Of a stretch of 64,000 bases of DNA, positions 18,334-27,485 are shown piece by piece. The notes beneath the pieces were generated by a model, which was not told where the DNA came from, made no database searches, and was given only the letters and a program-made list of their open reading frames with translations. The stretch is from Sphaerobacteraceae bacterium. Its GTDB lineage: Bacteria; Chloroflexota; Chloroflexia; Thermomicrobiales; Thermomicrobiaceae. The number at the start of each line of letters is the position of its first letter. Position 1 is the first letter of the stretch. The DNA lies in NCBI GenBank assembly GCA_007695115.1, contig REEK01000107.1, forward strand, positions 1-64,000. Reading direction: 5' to 3'. The position numbers were made by a program, and so were the translations under genes.

Positions 18334-19998
18334 ATGGCGAAACCGAGAGTACGAATTATCTCACTCGGTGGGGTCGGCGAGGTTGGAAAGAACCTTACGA
18401 TCATCGAGTATCGAAACGACATGATCATGGTCGATGCGGGAACCAAGTTCCCCGAAGACGAGATGCGTGGCATCGATCTCATTATCCCTGACATTTCCTA
18501 TGTTGTGGAGCGAGCGAACAAGTTCCGCGGTATTCTCATCACCCACGGTCACGAGGACCACATTGGGGGACTTCCGTTTCTGCTTCCCCAGTTGAAGAAG
18601 ATTGCTCCGGTTCCGATTTACGGGTCGGCGCTGGCCATTGCAATGATCCGCGCCAAACTCGAAGAGATGGGCGTCGTAGATCTGGCTGATCTGCGCGTGG
18701 TCGAGCCACGCACTCAGTACGATATCTGTAAGCAGTTTACTGCTGAGTTCATCTCGATGACGCACAGTATCCCATTTGCCAACGCAGTCGGTATCAAGAC
18801 CGATCTGGGCTGGATTATGCACACCGGCGACTTCAAGTTCGATCCAACTCCACCGCTGGGACCACCCAGTGATGAAGCGCGGCTCCGCGAGATCGGCGAT
18901 GAAGGTGTCCTTGTGTTGCTGTCTGATGCGGTGCGTGTGGAACGTGAGGGTCACACGCCATCCGAAGCTGTGGTCAGTGAGACCCTGTACCGGGTGATCG
19001 GCGAGGCTGAGGGTCGGGTTGTTCTGACCACGTTTGCGTCGAACATCACCCGTATCGACCAGACGATCAGGGCCGCTGCTCGTCATGGGCGAAAAGTCGC
19101 GGTGACTGGCCGTAGCATGGAGCAGAGCACGCGAGTATCGACTGAGCTTGGCTATCTGGAACCGCCAGAAGACACGATGGTCGACATCGATGTGGCAATG
19201 AAGATGCCACGCGAGAAGGTTCTGCTGATCACGACGGGTAGTCAGGGCGAGGCCTCAGCAGCGCTGGCACGGATTGCTTCCGGCGAGCATCATCAGATTC
19301 GACTCGCCAAGGGTGACACAGTGATCCTCTCGGCCACACCGATCCCCGGCAACGAGGAATCGGTCTACCAGACGATCGACCTGCTCTACCGCCGTGGATT
19401 CAAAGTGATCTACTCGGCGCTGGAGCCGACGATCCATGTCTCCGGACACGGTAGCCAGGACGAGCTGAAGCTGATGCTCCGTCTGGTTCGGCCGAAGTTT
19501 GTGATCCCGATTCACGGCGAATACCGCCACCTGCGGCTCTACGAAGAACTGGCTGTCGGTATGGGCTACAAGTCCGAGCATGTCATGATGCCGGAACTTG
19601 GCCATGTACTGACCTTCGGGCCGCATGATTGCCGGCAGGATGGCACCGTGAAGAGCGGTGCGGTTCTGGTGGACATCATCAGCAAGAACCAGGTTCTGCT
19701 GCGTCACCGTGATGAGGTCGCCTCGAGCGGGGTCATCATTGCGACGCTGATCGTGGATCGCGAGAGCGGTGACCTGATTGCTGGACCGGATCTGAGTGCG
19801 CACGGATTGAACGGCCAGATCGACGACAAGGCGCTCAAGCGAGCCCAGGAGTCGCTGACCAACTTCCTCAAGAAGCGCAGCAAGGGTGGCTTCAGCCATG
19901 GCTACCTGGTGAGCCGGACGAAGAACGTCCTCTCCCGGGAGATCCACCGGCAGACCCAGATCAGACCGTTGATTCTTCCAGTTATCAGCGAGCTCTAA
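18334..19998 (+). CDS. rnj: Ribonuclease J
   Basis: Metallo-beta-lactamase/beta-CASP nuclease with endo- and 5'-3' exonuclease activity in mRNA decay; 554 aa, normal length. The zinc motif THGHEDHIGG is intact, followed by the HTGDFKFDPTP metal ligand and the VSGHGSQDELKLML and IPIHGEYRHL motifs near residues 370-395. The segment usually written SDSTN reads SDAVR here but keeps its Asp. AAGGAGG lies ten bases before the ATG. A strong terminator follows. Confidence 0.95.
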   Translation: MAKPRVRIISLGGVGEVGKNLTIIEYRNDMIMVDAGTKFPEDEMRGIDLIIPDISYVVERANKFRGILITHGHEDHIGGLPFLLPQLKKIAPVPIYGSALAIAMIRAKLEEMGVVDLADLRVVEPRTQYDICKQFTAEFISMTHSIPFANAVGIKTDLGWIMHTGDFKFDPTPPLGPPSDEARLREIGDEGVLVLLSDAVRVEREGHTPSEAVVSETLYRVIGEAEGRVVLTTFASNITRIDQTIRAAARHGRKVAVTGRSMEQSTRVSTELGYLEPPEDTMVDIDVAMKMPREKVLLITTGSQGEASAALARIASGEHHQIRLAKGDTVILSATPIPGNEESVYQTIDLLYRRGFKVIYSALEPTIHVSGHGSQDELKLMLRLVRPKFVIPIHGEYRHLRLYEELAVGMGYKSEHVMMPELGHVLTFGPHDCRQDGTVKSGAVLVDIISKNQVLLRHRDEVASSGVIIATLIVDRESGDLIAGPDLSAHGLNGQIDDKALKRAQESLTNFLKKRSKGGFSHGYLVSRTKNVLSREIHRQTQIRPLILPVISEL

Positions 19999-20039
19999 TC
20001 CGGCTTATAGCCTGAATCACTTCCGACGATAGAGATTGC

Positions 20040-20070
20040 AAACGGGCGCACATCATTTGTGCGCCCGTTT
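20040..20070 (+). terminator. Intrinsic terminator after RNase J
   Basis: An 11-bp perfect stem (AACGGGCGCAC with GTGCGCCCGTT) and a 7-base loop end in TTT, 42 bases after the stop codon. Confidence 0.85.
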
Positions 20071-20141
20071 CTCCAACTATCCATGTCCACTCTCCCGGAG
20101 TTGGAAGAAGGGGTCAGGGTATGTGGGCCTGAACTGGTCAC

Positions 20142-20222
20142 CGGTAGAACGGGCAGCTCCGTCTGCCCCTGCCAATCAGACCGTTACGCTGGGCGGGGCG
20201 ACACGGAGGTCGCCGTCTACCG
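20142..20222 (+). repeat. Cloverleaf repeat with complementary loops, copy A
   Basis: 81-bp structured element with a second copy at 38502-38584. Closing stem: CGGTAGA (20142-20148) with TCTACCG (20216-20222). Arm 1: GGGCAG, loop CTCCGT (20157-20162), CTGCCC. Arm 3: GGCGAC, loop ACGGAG (20203-20208), GTCGCC. The two loops are exact reverse complements and could form a kissing interaction. A central arm pairs GCC (20171-20173) with GGC (20192-20194). It lies between convergent genes and supplies the stop codon of the minus-strand gene. Confidence 0.75.
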
Positions 20223-20561
20223 AAACATTCCCGTCAATACCGCTGCCGTAATCACCACAGCCACGATGAGCGCGCCGATGACGGTACCGCGGGTGGCTCC
20301 GAGACGCTTCTTCAGTGGGAACATGAGTCCCAGCGCCGGGATGGTGAGCAGACCGAAGAGAATGTGATGCCACGGTGCGGCGGTCGGATTCCGAAAGAGC
20401 AGAATGATTCCGAGGACGACCTGAATGGTCAGCAATCCGTGAGCGATGCCAGAGACCCAGGCAGGTATGCCGCCGCGATTAGCCAGCACGGCAGCAAAGA
20501 TCGCCACTGCGATGTAAATCACTACCAGAAATTCCCCGAGACTTCCGTGCGCTGTCAGCAT
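20217..20561 (-). CDS. Four-helix membrane protein, unknown function
   Basis: 114-residue hydrophobic protein with four predicted membrane helices. A His-rich turn (PWHHILFG) after helix two and an early AHG motif resemble small haem-binding or terminal-oxidase accessory proteins, but that is only an impression. GGGAGGG lies about ten bases before the ATG. It begins 45 bases after the stop of the minus-strand gene at 20606-21301, so the two may form an operon. Its stop codon lies inside a structured repeat. Confidence 0.65.
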   Translation of the reverse strand: MLTAHGSLGEFLVVIYIAVAIFAAVLANRGGIPAWVSGIAHGLLTIQVVLGIILLFRNPTAAPWHHILFGLLTIPALGLMFPLKKRLGATRGTVIGALIVAVVITAAVLTGMFR

Positions 20562-20605
20562 CTGGCGAGATCCCTCCCCGTGAATTCAATTCAATCCCGA
20601 GGTCA

Positions 20606-21301
20606 TTACAGCACAGTTCTGGCGGGCGCACGACGGGATTGTTCTGTGTTCAGGCGGTGAGCGATCTGTCGGAGTCGTCGTTTTGGCGCAATGATCGACC
20701 GCTTCTGGATCGGCAGCCCTGCGAGGAACCAGGCCGAGGCGGTGAGAATCAGGAGCGTGGCGGCGACGAGCGATACGGGCCAGGTGATGACGCGTTTCGG
20801 GTGCCAGAGTGGCGCTCCCCCCGTGGCCAGATCGCGCAACAGATGTGAACCAACCCCGAGGGAGACGGCCAGCCAGAGGCGCTTCCCGGGTGCAATACGT
20901 TCCACCAGCCAGGCGAGTCCGATCATCGCCGCGACCGAGTGCGTCGGCGGGCGACTCGGCATTGTCATCCAGCTGTTGACCTCGAGCGACCGCGCAGCCA
21001 GCACATGATCGAGATCAAGGGTGATTGCACTGCCAATCGCGACGAGCCCGAACTCCCGCTTGTACTCGGTGTTTGGCAGCACCGGAAGGGTGACGGCACA
21101 GGCGGTTCCGAAGTGGCAGGCCATGTCGAGCATTCCGTGTCGTGTCGTGCCGCGTTGCTGATTCTTCCAGCTGCGATGAAAAATGGACGTGACCAGAAGC
21201 GCCAGCGCTGAGCCGGCGATGGAACGTGGATGAATGAGACGACGCGGAGACCTCACGCTGGACCGACCATCCTTGTTGGAGAACGCACAGCAGACCTTCA
21301 C
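20606..21301 (-). CDS. Membrane metal-dependent hydrolase, YdjM/DUF457 family
   Basis: Up to 231 residues with about five hydrophobic segments and the conserved polar residues of the YdjM family: the LDLDH acidic motif, the PPTHS motif and the GVGSHLLRDLATGGAPLWHP stretch near residues 150-170, predicted metal ligands in the membrane. The substrate of the family is unknown to me. The start is unsure: GTG at 21301 has no good ribosome site, and ATG codons at 21133 and 21124 are alternatives that would remove a basic N-terminal extension. Confidence 0.75.
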   Translation of the reverse strand: MKVCCAFSNKDGRSSVRSPRRLIHPRSIAGSALALLVTSIFHRSWKNQQRGTTRHGMLDMACHFGTACAVTLPVLPNTEYKREFGLVAIGSAITLDLDHVLAARSLEVNSWMTMPSRPPTHSVAAMIGLAWLVERIAPGKRLWLAVSLGVGSHLLRDLATGGAPLWHPKRVITWPVSLVAATLLILTASAWFLAGLPIQKRSIIAPKRRLRQIAHRLNTEQSRRAPARTVL

Positions 21302-21472
21302 TCAGTTTAATCGGTTTGCTCAAAGAACGTCAGGGCTGTCTGATGGAGATCTGGTCCCGAATCGCTAGCTGACGGCATGTATTCGACTTAAGTGGTAAAA
21401 CCTGTGTCGGACAGTGTGCCGGTTCACGCCGGGACATTCAATTATGCTGCAACGAAGTGCTGGGAGCGATGG

Positions 21473-22579
21473 ATGGGTCTCGAACTGGTAATCATGGGGC
21501 TGCCACAGAGCGGGAAAACGACTGTTTTCAACGCACTGACGCAGGCGACTGCGGAAACTGGCGGGTATTCGTCGGGTGAGGACGAGCCGAACCTGGCTAC
21601 CGTCAAGGTCCCGGATGAACGGCTGGACATCCTCAACGATATGTTCAAGCCGAAGCGAACCGTTCCCGCTGAGGTGCAGTATTACGATGTCGCCGGCCTC
21701 ACGAAAGGTGTCTCCGAACAGGGGATGAGTGGTCGTCTCCTCGGCTATCTTAGCCAGGCTGCGGCGCTGGTTCACGTTGTCCGGGCGTTCGAAGATGATT
21801 CGGTGGCGCACCCGGAGGAATCGATCGACCCGATGCGCGACATCGAGACCTTGCGTATGGAGCTGACATTCTCCGATCTCGGGTTGATCGAACGACGCCG
21901 GGCGCGAATCAAGGATCAGATCAACAAATTGCGTGGTTCCGAACGGGATAATACCGAGCGTGAAGGCGTCATTCTTGAGCAGTTGCAGGAGACGCTCGAG
22001 AACGGTGGCTGGGTACGCGATGTCCAGCTCACTCCCGAAGATAGCCGTTTGATCCGCGGATTCGGCTTCCTGACCGAGAAACCGATGCTGATCCTGCTGA
22101 ACGTCGACGAGAATCAGCTCGGTGGACAAGCCGACGAGATGATCGCCAAAGCGCAGGAAGACTTCGGGCGTGAAGGCGTGGTGATCGACGCGCTGGCCGG
22201 GAAGATCGAAGCGGAGATCGCTCAGCTCGATACCGAGGACGCCGAGATGTTCCTCTCCGATATCGGGATCAAGCAGGTCAGCCGGGAACGAGTGATTCGC
22301 CTGTCCTACGATCTGCTCGGATTGATGTCATTCTTCACTGTCGGTGAAGATGAGAACAGGGCCTGGACGATTCGCCGGGGTACGCCAGCGGTCGAGGCCG
22401 CGGGTGAGATTCATTCCGATATTCAGCGCGGATTCATCCGGGCAGAGATCGTCGGCTACAACGATCTGATCGAAGCCAATGGCTGGGCCGAGGCGAGAAA
22501 GGCCGGAGCGCTCCGCCGTGAAGGCAAAACCTACGTCATGCAGGATGGCGACGTTGTGCATTTCCTCTTCAACGTGTAG
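21473..22579 (+). CDS. ychF: Ribosome-binding ATPase YchF (Obg/OLA1 family)
   Basis: 368-residue P-loop NTPase. The P-loop is GLPQSGKTT (residues 9-17), G3 is DVAGL, and the base-recognition motif is NVDE rather than NKxD, the change linked to ATP preference in YchF/OLA1. The C-terminal TGS domain ends with the family's VMQDGDVVHFLFNV sequence. The ATG at 21473 is used because homologues begin exactly there and GGGAG lies upstream; an in-frame upstream start at 21392 would add 27 unmatched residues. Confidence 0.95.
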   Translation: MGLELVIMGLPQSGKTTVFNALTQATAETGGYSSGEDEPNLATVKVPDERLDILNDMFKPKRTVPAEVQYYDVAGLTKGVSEQGMSGRLLGYLSQAAALVHVVRAFEDDSVAHPEESIDPMRDIETLRMELTFSDLGLIERRRARIKDQINKLRGSERDNTEREGVILEQLQETLENGGWVRDVQLTPEDSRLIRGFGFLTEKPMLILLNVDENQLGGQADEMIAKAQEDFGREGVVIDALAGKIEAEIAQLDTEDAEMFLSDIGIKQVSRERVIRLSYDLLGLMSFFTVGEDENRAWTIRRGTPAVEAAGEIHSDIQRGFIRAEIVGYNDLIEANGWAEARKAGALRREGKTYVMQDGDVVHFLFNV

Positions 22580-22623
22580 CCGGGAACGCGCTGGTTCCAC
22601 TGTTTCACCGCTGAGCGACCAGG

Positions 22624-25095
22624 GTGCTGGTCGTGCAGGCTAGTGTTGACCTGACGCCGCGGAGCGAGGGTCTGCTCTCCCTGCCAGTGATTCTGATTGC
22701 CTTGCTGGTTCTGGCGATCGCCGGATGGTGGGTCGCCAGCCGCCGGGAGGCATATCCGGAGTACCTCCCGCGATTCCTGGTGGTTCTCGGGCTTCTCGCC
22801 GGAAATGTGCTCTTCTTCTGGCGGCCACTGTTTACTGGTGCTCACATTCCGATGGGCGGCGGTGACCTCAGTTCCTTCTTCTTCACGCTGCACGCCTATT
22901 CAGCCGATCGAATAACCAGCGGAGAGTTGCCGCTCTGGAACCCGCACTTGCATGGCGGAATGCCACATCTCGGTAATTTCCAGGCAGCGGTCCTCTATCC
23001 ACCGAATCTGATCGCCTATCTTATTGCTCAGCCGTTCTCCTACTCGGCAATGGAGCTGCTGGCGATTCTGCACTATCTGATCGCCTCGGCCGGGGTCTAT
23101 CTGCTGCTCCGCTGGCTGGGTGCCGGGAGAATCGGCGCAGTAGCGGGCGGGTTGCTGTTCGCCTACGGCGGGTTTTTCGTGGCCCATCTCGGACACTATT
23201 CGATGATCTCCGCAGCAGCATGGCTTCCGTGGCTGTTCTGGGCGACCGGGCGACTCATCGACCGACCGACATGGCCTGGTGCAGCGCTACTGGCCATGTT
23301 GACGTTCCTGATGGCGAGCGGCGGTCATCAGCAGACGCTGTTGTTCGGGCTGGTGGGGATGGGGCTCTGGTGGGTCTTCCTGATGGGATCCCGGGCCGGG
23401 TTCCGGATTCCCGGCGTTGGTTCCGAAGAGATACCCGTCGACAACTCGGCGGCGTTTCGGTCGATCAGGAACCGTTCGGGGATGCTCGCGCTAATCCGGT
23501 TTGGTGGTGGAATCGGTGCCGGACTTCTGCTGGCCGCTCCGATGATTATCCCGTCGCTCCAACTGGCGCAACGTTCGGTTCGCGCCACCCTCAGCATCGA
23601 GCAAGCGAGTGAGTTCAGCGTGCAGCCGGTCGCGCTGCTCCAGCTGATTCTGCCCACCGTCTACGGACGCAACCCGAACGACTTCTGGGGTGTGTTCTCC
23701 AGTGGCGAGATCTGGGGCTACATGGGCGTCACAACGCTCGTGGTCGCCGTGTTGGGTGTTGTGCTGCGACCGAGTGCTACCCGGATCTTCTTCGCGATTC
23801 TCGGTCTGCTGGCGGTTGTGTACGCGGTTGGCCCTGCGGCACCTCTGCACGGCTGGTTCTATCAGTTCGTTCCGGGGTTCGATCTGGTGCGGGCACCGGC
23901 ACGCGCCTATATCTTCATGAACCTGTCGGTGGCGATCCTGGCCGGATTGGCGATTTCGGATCTCTCCGGGCGGCTGTCAACCGTTTCGTTGAACCCTGCT
24001 CCACTTCTGGCTCGCACCAATCGGGTTCTGGTGGTGATCATCGGGGTCACCGGCTTGCTGATTCTGCCGTTCTTCTACACGCAAATTCTTGGCGTGAACG
24101 ATCCGCCAAACCGTCCGGTGATCACGGTCGACAACCTCTGGATGATGCTGTTGTACCTGACGCTTCTGGCGGCAGCTCTCTGGTTGATCCAGCGTGGGTT
24201 GGTGCGTGGGGCGATCGTCGGACTGGTCCTGCTCAGTATTCTGGTGCTTGATCTATTCTCTGCCACGATGCCGTTCAATCCGACGGGGCAGGATCTGACC
24301 GCGGGCTACCGGGATTCAGAGATCACAGAAGTGCTGCAGGATGAATGGCAGGAGAATGGGCCGTTCCGGCTCGACGTCCGTCATGAGGGCCTCATGCCGA
24401 ACTTCGGGATGCTCGACGAGCTACACGTTGCCCGCGGGGTGTTCGATCCGATGCAACCAGCGGCCTATACTAATCTGGCAAACGCTCTCTCGGGCGACAG
24501 CAGTAACCCGGGTTACGATGCGCTGAACATCCATTTCGTTGTCCAGCCCGGAGATTCGGAGTCGAGACCTCAGGGATTCGAGCTGATCATGGAGAGTGCT
24601 TCCGGAAATCAGCTGTGGGGCCGTGAAGATCCACTGCCGAGGGCATGGTTCGTGTCCGATGCGACAGAGCTCGATTCCGAATTGCATCTCGATCTGTTCC
24701 AGCAGGGTGATGTGGATCCGTCGGAGACCGTGCTGCTCGACGAATCCCCGGTAGATGTCGATGGTTCGGCCAGTGGAGATGTCGAGATCGTCAGCTATTC
24801 ACCGGAAAGCATCGAGCTGTCAGTGGATGTTGATGGAGCGGGTTATGTAGTTCTTTCCGAGGGTAGCTACCCCGGTTGGAGTGCCACGGCTGACGGCGAT
24901 GATCTCCCGCTTCTGCAGGCAAACAGTGGGATCCGGGCGTTCCCGGTCGATGATTCGGTGTCTGAGGTTGTGGTCAGCTATCAGGGGCGTCTGGAGCTGC
25001 TGAGCGCGTTCGGCTCGCTCGTGGGTTTCCTGCTTATCGTTGGGGCGATGGTTGGTCCGCGGTTCTGGCGACGTCGGGGCCGAACTGCCGGTTGA
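22624..25095 (+). CDS. YfhO-family membrane protein, putative glycosyltransferase
   Basis: 823-residue polytopic protein. About 12 helices fill residues 15-570, and a soluble domain fills residues 580-790 before a last helix near the C-terminus. The early loop GGGDLSSFFFTLHAYSADRI and GELPLWNPHLHGG are typical of YfhO proteins, which belong to the GT-C-like superfamily and are thought to decorate wall polymers with sugars from lipid carriers. The start is GTG. It follows ychF by 44 bases on the same strand. The sugar and the acceptor are unknown. Confidence 0.82.
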   Translation: MLVVQASVDLTPRSEGLLSLPVILIALLVLAIAGWWVASRREAYPEYLPRFLVVLGLLAGNVLFFWRPLFTGAHIPMGGGDLSSFFFTLHAYSADRITSGELPLWNPHLHGGMPHLGNFQAAVLYPPNLIAYLIAQPFSYSAMELLAILHYLIASAGVYLLLRWLGAGRIGAVAGGLLFAYGGFFVAHLGHYSMISAAAWLPWLFWATGRLIDRPTWPGAALLAMLTFLMASGGHQQTLLFGLVGMGLWWVFLMGSRAGFRIPGVGSEEIPVDNSAAFRSIRNRSGMLALIRFGGGIGAGLLLAAPMIIPSLQLAQRSVRATLSIEQASEFSVQPVALLQLILPTVYGRNPNDFWGVFSSGEIWGYMGVTTLVVAVLGVVLRPSATRIFFAILGLLAVVYAVGPAAPLHGWFYQFVPGFDLVRAPARAYIFMNLSVAILAGLAISDLSGRLSTVSLNPAPLLARTNRVLVVIIGVTGLLILPFFYTQILGVNDPPNRPVITVDNLWMMLLYLTLLAAALWLIQRGLVRGAIVGLVLLSILVLDLFSATMPFNPTGQDLTAGYRDSEITEVLQDEWQENGPFRLDVRHEGLMPNFGMLDELHVARGVFDPMQPAAYTNLANALSGDSSNPGYDALNIHFVVQPGDSESRPQGFELIMESASGNQLWGREDPLPRAWFVSDATELDSELHLDLFQQGDVDPSETVLLDESPVDVDGSASGDVEIVSYSPESIELSVDVDGAGYVVLSEGSYPGWSATADGDDLPLLQANSGIRAFPVDDSVSEVVVSYQGRLELLSAFGSLVGFLLIVGAMVGPRFWRRRGRTAG

Positions 25096-25126
25096 CGCAA
25101 TCGGCTCCCGGAGAGGGAGCCGGAGA

Positions 25127-27274
25127 TCACGCCGCGCGTTCGATGCTGAAACGCTCGGCGAACCGCTCGAGAACTCGATCAGTTCGTGATGGTTTACGCG
25201 TCTTCTTTTCGTCATCATCGTCGTCGCTGTTCTCGACGCGATCATCACTATCCCGGGTCTTCGTGTCGTCGTCATCGTCCTTGTCGGATGATCCTGACCC
25301 GTTGGTTTTCTTTGCTTCTTTTTCGCCCTGGAGCTCAGCTTCGTCTGACTCTTCATCTTCAATTGCATCATCGTCGTCCTCGACGGTGGCATCCTCATCG
25401 TCAGACGGATTCGAGCCAGCTGAATTCAGTTCGGCGTCGTTATCGTCATCGTCATCATCGGATGAGCGGGACCCGCTATCGTCCCGATCCGAAGCGTCGT
25501 CGTCATCATTTGCTGCATCATCGTCGTCATTGCTGGCGTTCGAATCATTCTGTTCAGACGAGGATGAACCGTTGAGGTCTGCGACCTCGTCGTCGTCGCT
25601 GGCATCGTCAGTTGAGCTATTCTCGCTGGCGACGCGCGAGTCCGAGTCGTCACGTTCACTGTCTGCGTCGTCATCATCAGACGATTGCGGATCGGCTGAT
25701 TCATCATCGTCATCGTTCTGGCCCTGACCGGAAGCGGGCGGATCATCGTCGTCGGATGATCCGTTGCCCTGGCCTTCACCGTTGCCAGAACCCTGATTGC
25801 CATTGCCATTGCCATTCCCGTTGCCGGAGCCCTGTCCCGGGTTGTCTCCAGAGTTGCCCGGAGCTTCGGAATCGTCATTGTTCTGATCACCGTTGCCTGG
25901 CGGCTCAGTCGGGACCGGTTCCGGTTCCGGCGTTGCCGTCGGATCTGGCTCGACCTGCGGCACCGGTGTCGGAGTTGGCGGAGGCGGAGGCGGCGGTGGC
26001 GCAGCAGGTTGCTGCGTTTGTGCCGTCGTACCCTCTGTTTCCTCATTCATCTCATCATCGGTGGCTGGCCGGTTCGGAGCCGGGCGGTTGATACGCTCGT
26101 CCGATTCTGAAGGCACATCGACCACAACTTCTCCACGAACCCGGGAGCCGTTTTCGTAGACCGAATAGGGTGGGTCAGGAGGACCACCCGGTGATGCTTG
26201 CTCGGGAACAATTGGTTCGGAGGTCACAACGGGCTCGGGCTCAGAAGGTGCCTCGCTGACCTCAGCTTGATCATCGCTCGATTCCGCCGCGGTCGGTGAC
26301 GTGCCGAAGTCCAGCACCGCCAGAGACGTTGCACCAGCAATCGCCACAACGATCAGCGCAATCGACGCTGCCGCCCAGGCCAGACGCTGCAACGGGAAAC
26401 GGGATTCCGGTGATTCCGGGATCGGCACGGTGACTGGACGACGCACCGGCAAATGCGTGCGCGCGATCAGCAGCGCCTGTCGCATCTCTTCGGCGGATTC
26501 GAACCGATCGTTCGGATCTTTCTCCAGTGCTTTGAGAACGATTGCCTCGACCTGCGCTGGGATGGATGGATTGGTCCGCCGGGGTCGGGGTACCGGGTCG
26601 TTGATGTGCTGGAGGAGAACCTGTTGCGGATCGTCGCTTCGAAAAGGGAGTCGACCAGTGAGCATTTCATAGAGGATGACGCCTGCCGCATAGATGTCTG
26701 ACGCAGGTGTTCCCGGCAGGCCCTGTGCTTGCTCGGGCGCCATGTACGCTGCGGATCCGGCCGTGGTCCCGTCTGCGGGCCCATCATGCTCGGTCAGCAC
26801 CTGTGCAATGCCAAAGTCGGTCAGCTTTATGGTGCCGAACTCATTGACCATGATGTTCTGTGGTTTGATGTCGCGATGGATGATGCCTTGAGCGTGAATC
26901 GCCGACAGCCCATCAAGGAGCTCTGCGGTAACGTCGAGTGCTCGTTCCGGGGTAATGCGGCGGGACGAAACGATTTCCTGCTTCAGGGAATCGCCGTCAA
27001 CCCACTCCATAATCAGGAACGGGATGCCATTTTCTTCGCCAGCATCATAGATGGCCACGATGTTTGGATGACTGACCGCTGCCGCGATGCGGGCTTCACC
27101 CAGGAACTCCTGCGTGCTTTCTTCCGGGTCTGTATCAGTGGTATGGAGAAGCTTGACCGCAACGTAGCGCTCCAGCGCTCCATCGGTTCCGAGCCACGTT
27201 TCTGCGTATGAGCCTGCCGCAAGCTGTCGGATCAGACTGTAGCGGTTGGCGAGTGGATGCTGTCCAGGTGTCAT
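25127..27274 (-). CDS. Transmembrane Ser/Thr protein kinase with long acidic exported tail
   Basis: 715 residues. The PknB-type kinase domain covers about 12-270: Gly loop near 20, Lys41, HRDIKPQN at 133-140, DFG at 153-155 and APE at 179-181, all intact. One membrane helix lies at about 298-320. The remaining 395 residues would face outside and contain no recognised sensor domain: first Pro/Thr/Glu-rich linkers, then Gly-Asn repeats (about 25790-25830), then a very long Ser-Asp run, ending in a basic stretch near TRKPSRTDR. PASTA repeats, usual in wall-sensing kinases, are absent. It is divergent from the sirtuin gene. Confidence 0.9.
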   Translation of the reverse strand: MTPGQHPLANRYSLIRQLAAGSYAETWLGTDGALERYVAVKLLHTTDTDPEESTQEFLGEARIAAAVSHPNIVAIYDAGEENGIPFLIMEWVDGDSLKQEIVSSRRITPERALDVTAELLDGLSAIHAQGIIHRDIKPQNIMVNEFGTIKLTDFGIAQVLTEHDGPADGTTAGSAAYMAPEQAQGLPGTPASDIYAAGVILYEMLTGRLPFRSDDPQQVLLQHINDPVPRPRRTNPSIPAQVEAIVLKALEKDPNDRFESAEEMRQALLIARTHLPVRRPVTVPIPESPESRFPLQRLAWAAASIALIVVAIAGATSLAVLDFGTSPTAAESSDDQAEVSEAPSEPEPVVTSEPIVPEQASPGGPPDPPYSVYENGSRVRGEVVVDVPSESDERINRPAPNRPATDDEMNEETEGTTAQTQQPAAPPPPPPPPTPTPVPQVEPDPTATPEPEPVPTEPPGNGDQNNDDSEAPGNSGDNPGQGSGNGNGNGNGNQGSGNGEGQGNGSSDDDDPPASGQGQNDDDDESADPQSSDDDDADSERDDSDSRVASENSSTDDASDDDEVADLNGSSSSEQNDSNASNDDDDAANDDDDASDRDDSGSRSSDDDDDDNDAELNSAGSNPSDDEDATVEDDDDAIEDEESDEAELQGEKEAKKTNGSGSSDKDDDDDTKTRDSDDRVENSDDDDDEKKTRKPSRTDRVLERFAERFSIERAA

Positions 27275-27485
27275 ATTGCCCCACGCAAACAGTTGAGAGT
27301 AGATCAGGTATCAAAAAGCGATTTGGAAGTTGTGAACCTGTCGATTCAAGCCCTTCACCAGCATAAGGAGAATGCATGAGTTGTGCCAGCATCTTCAGCG
27401 TACCCGAGCACGTCCCGGATGGATAGAATTGAATCATCTGCCGGGCAAGTGTACGCCAATGATACACGAAATCGGGAGCTGTTAA

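Noticed and set aside
25092-25727. 211-residue plus-strand open frame rich in serine
   Set aside because: It is antisense to the Ser-Asp tail of the kinase, whose GAC/GAT and TCG codons read as serine-rich on the other strand. No ribosome site or family match.
25780-25840. CRISPR-like short repeats
   Set aside because: These are in-frame Gly-Asn codons of the kinase tail, with no spacers of constant length. No CRISPR array or cas gene occurs in the window.
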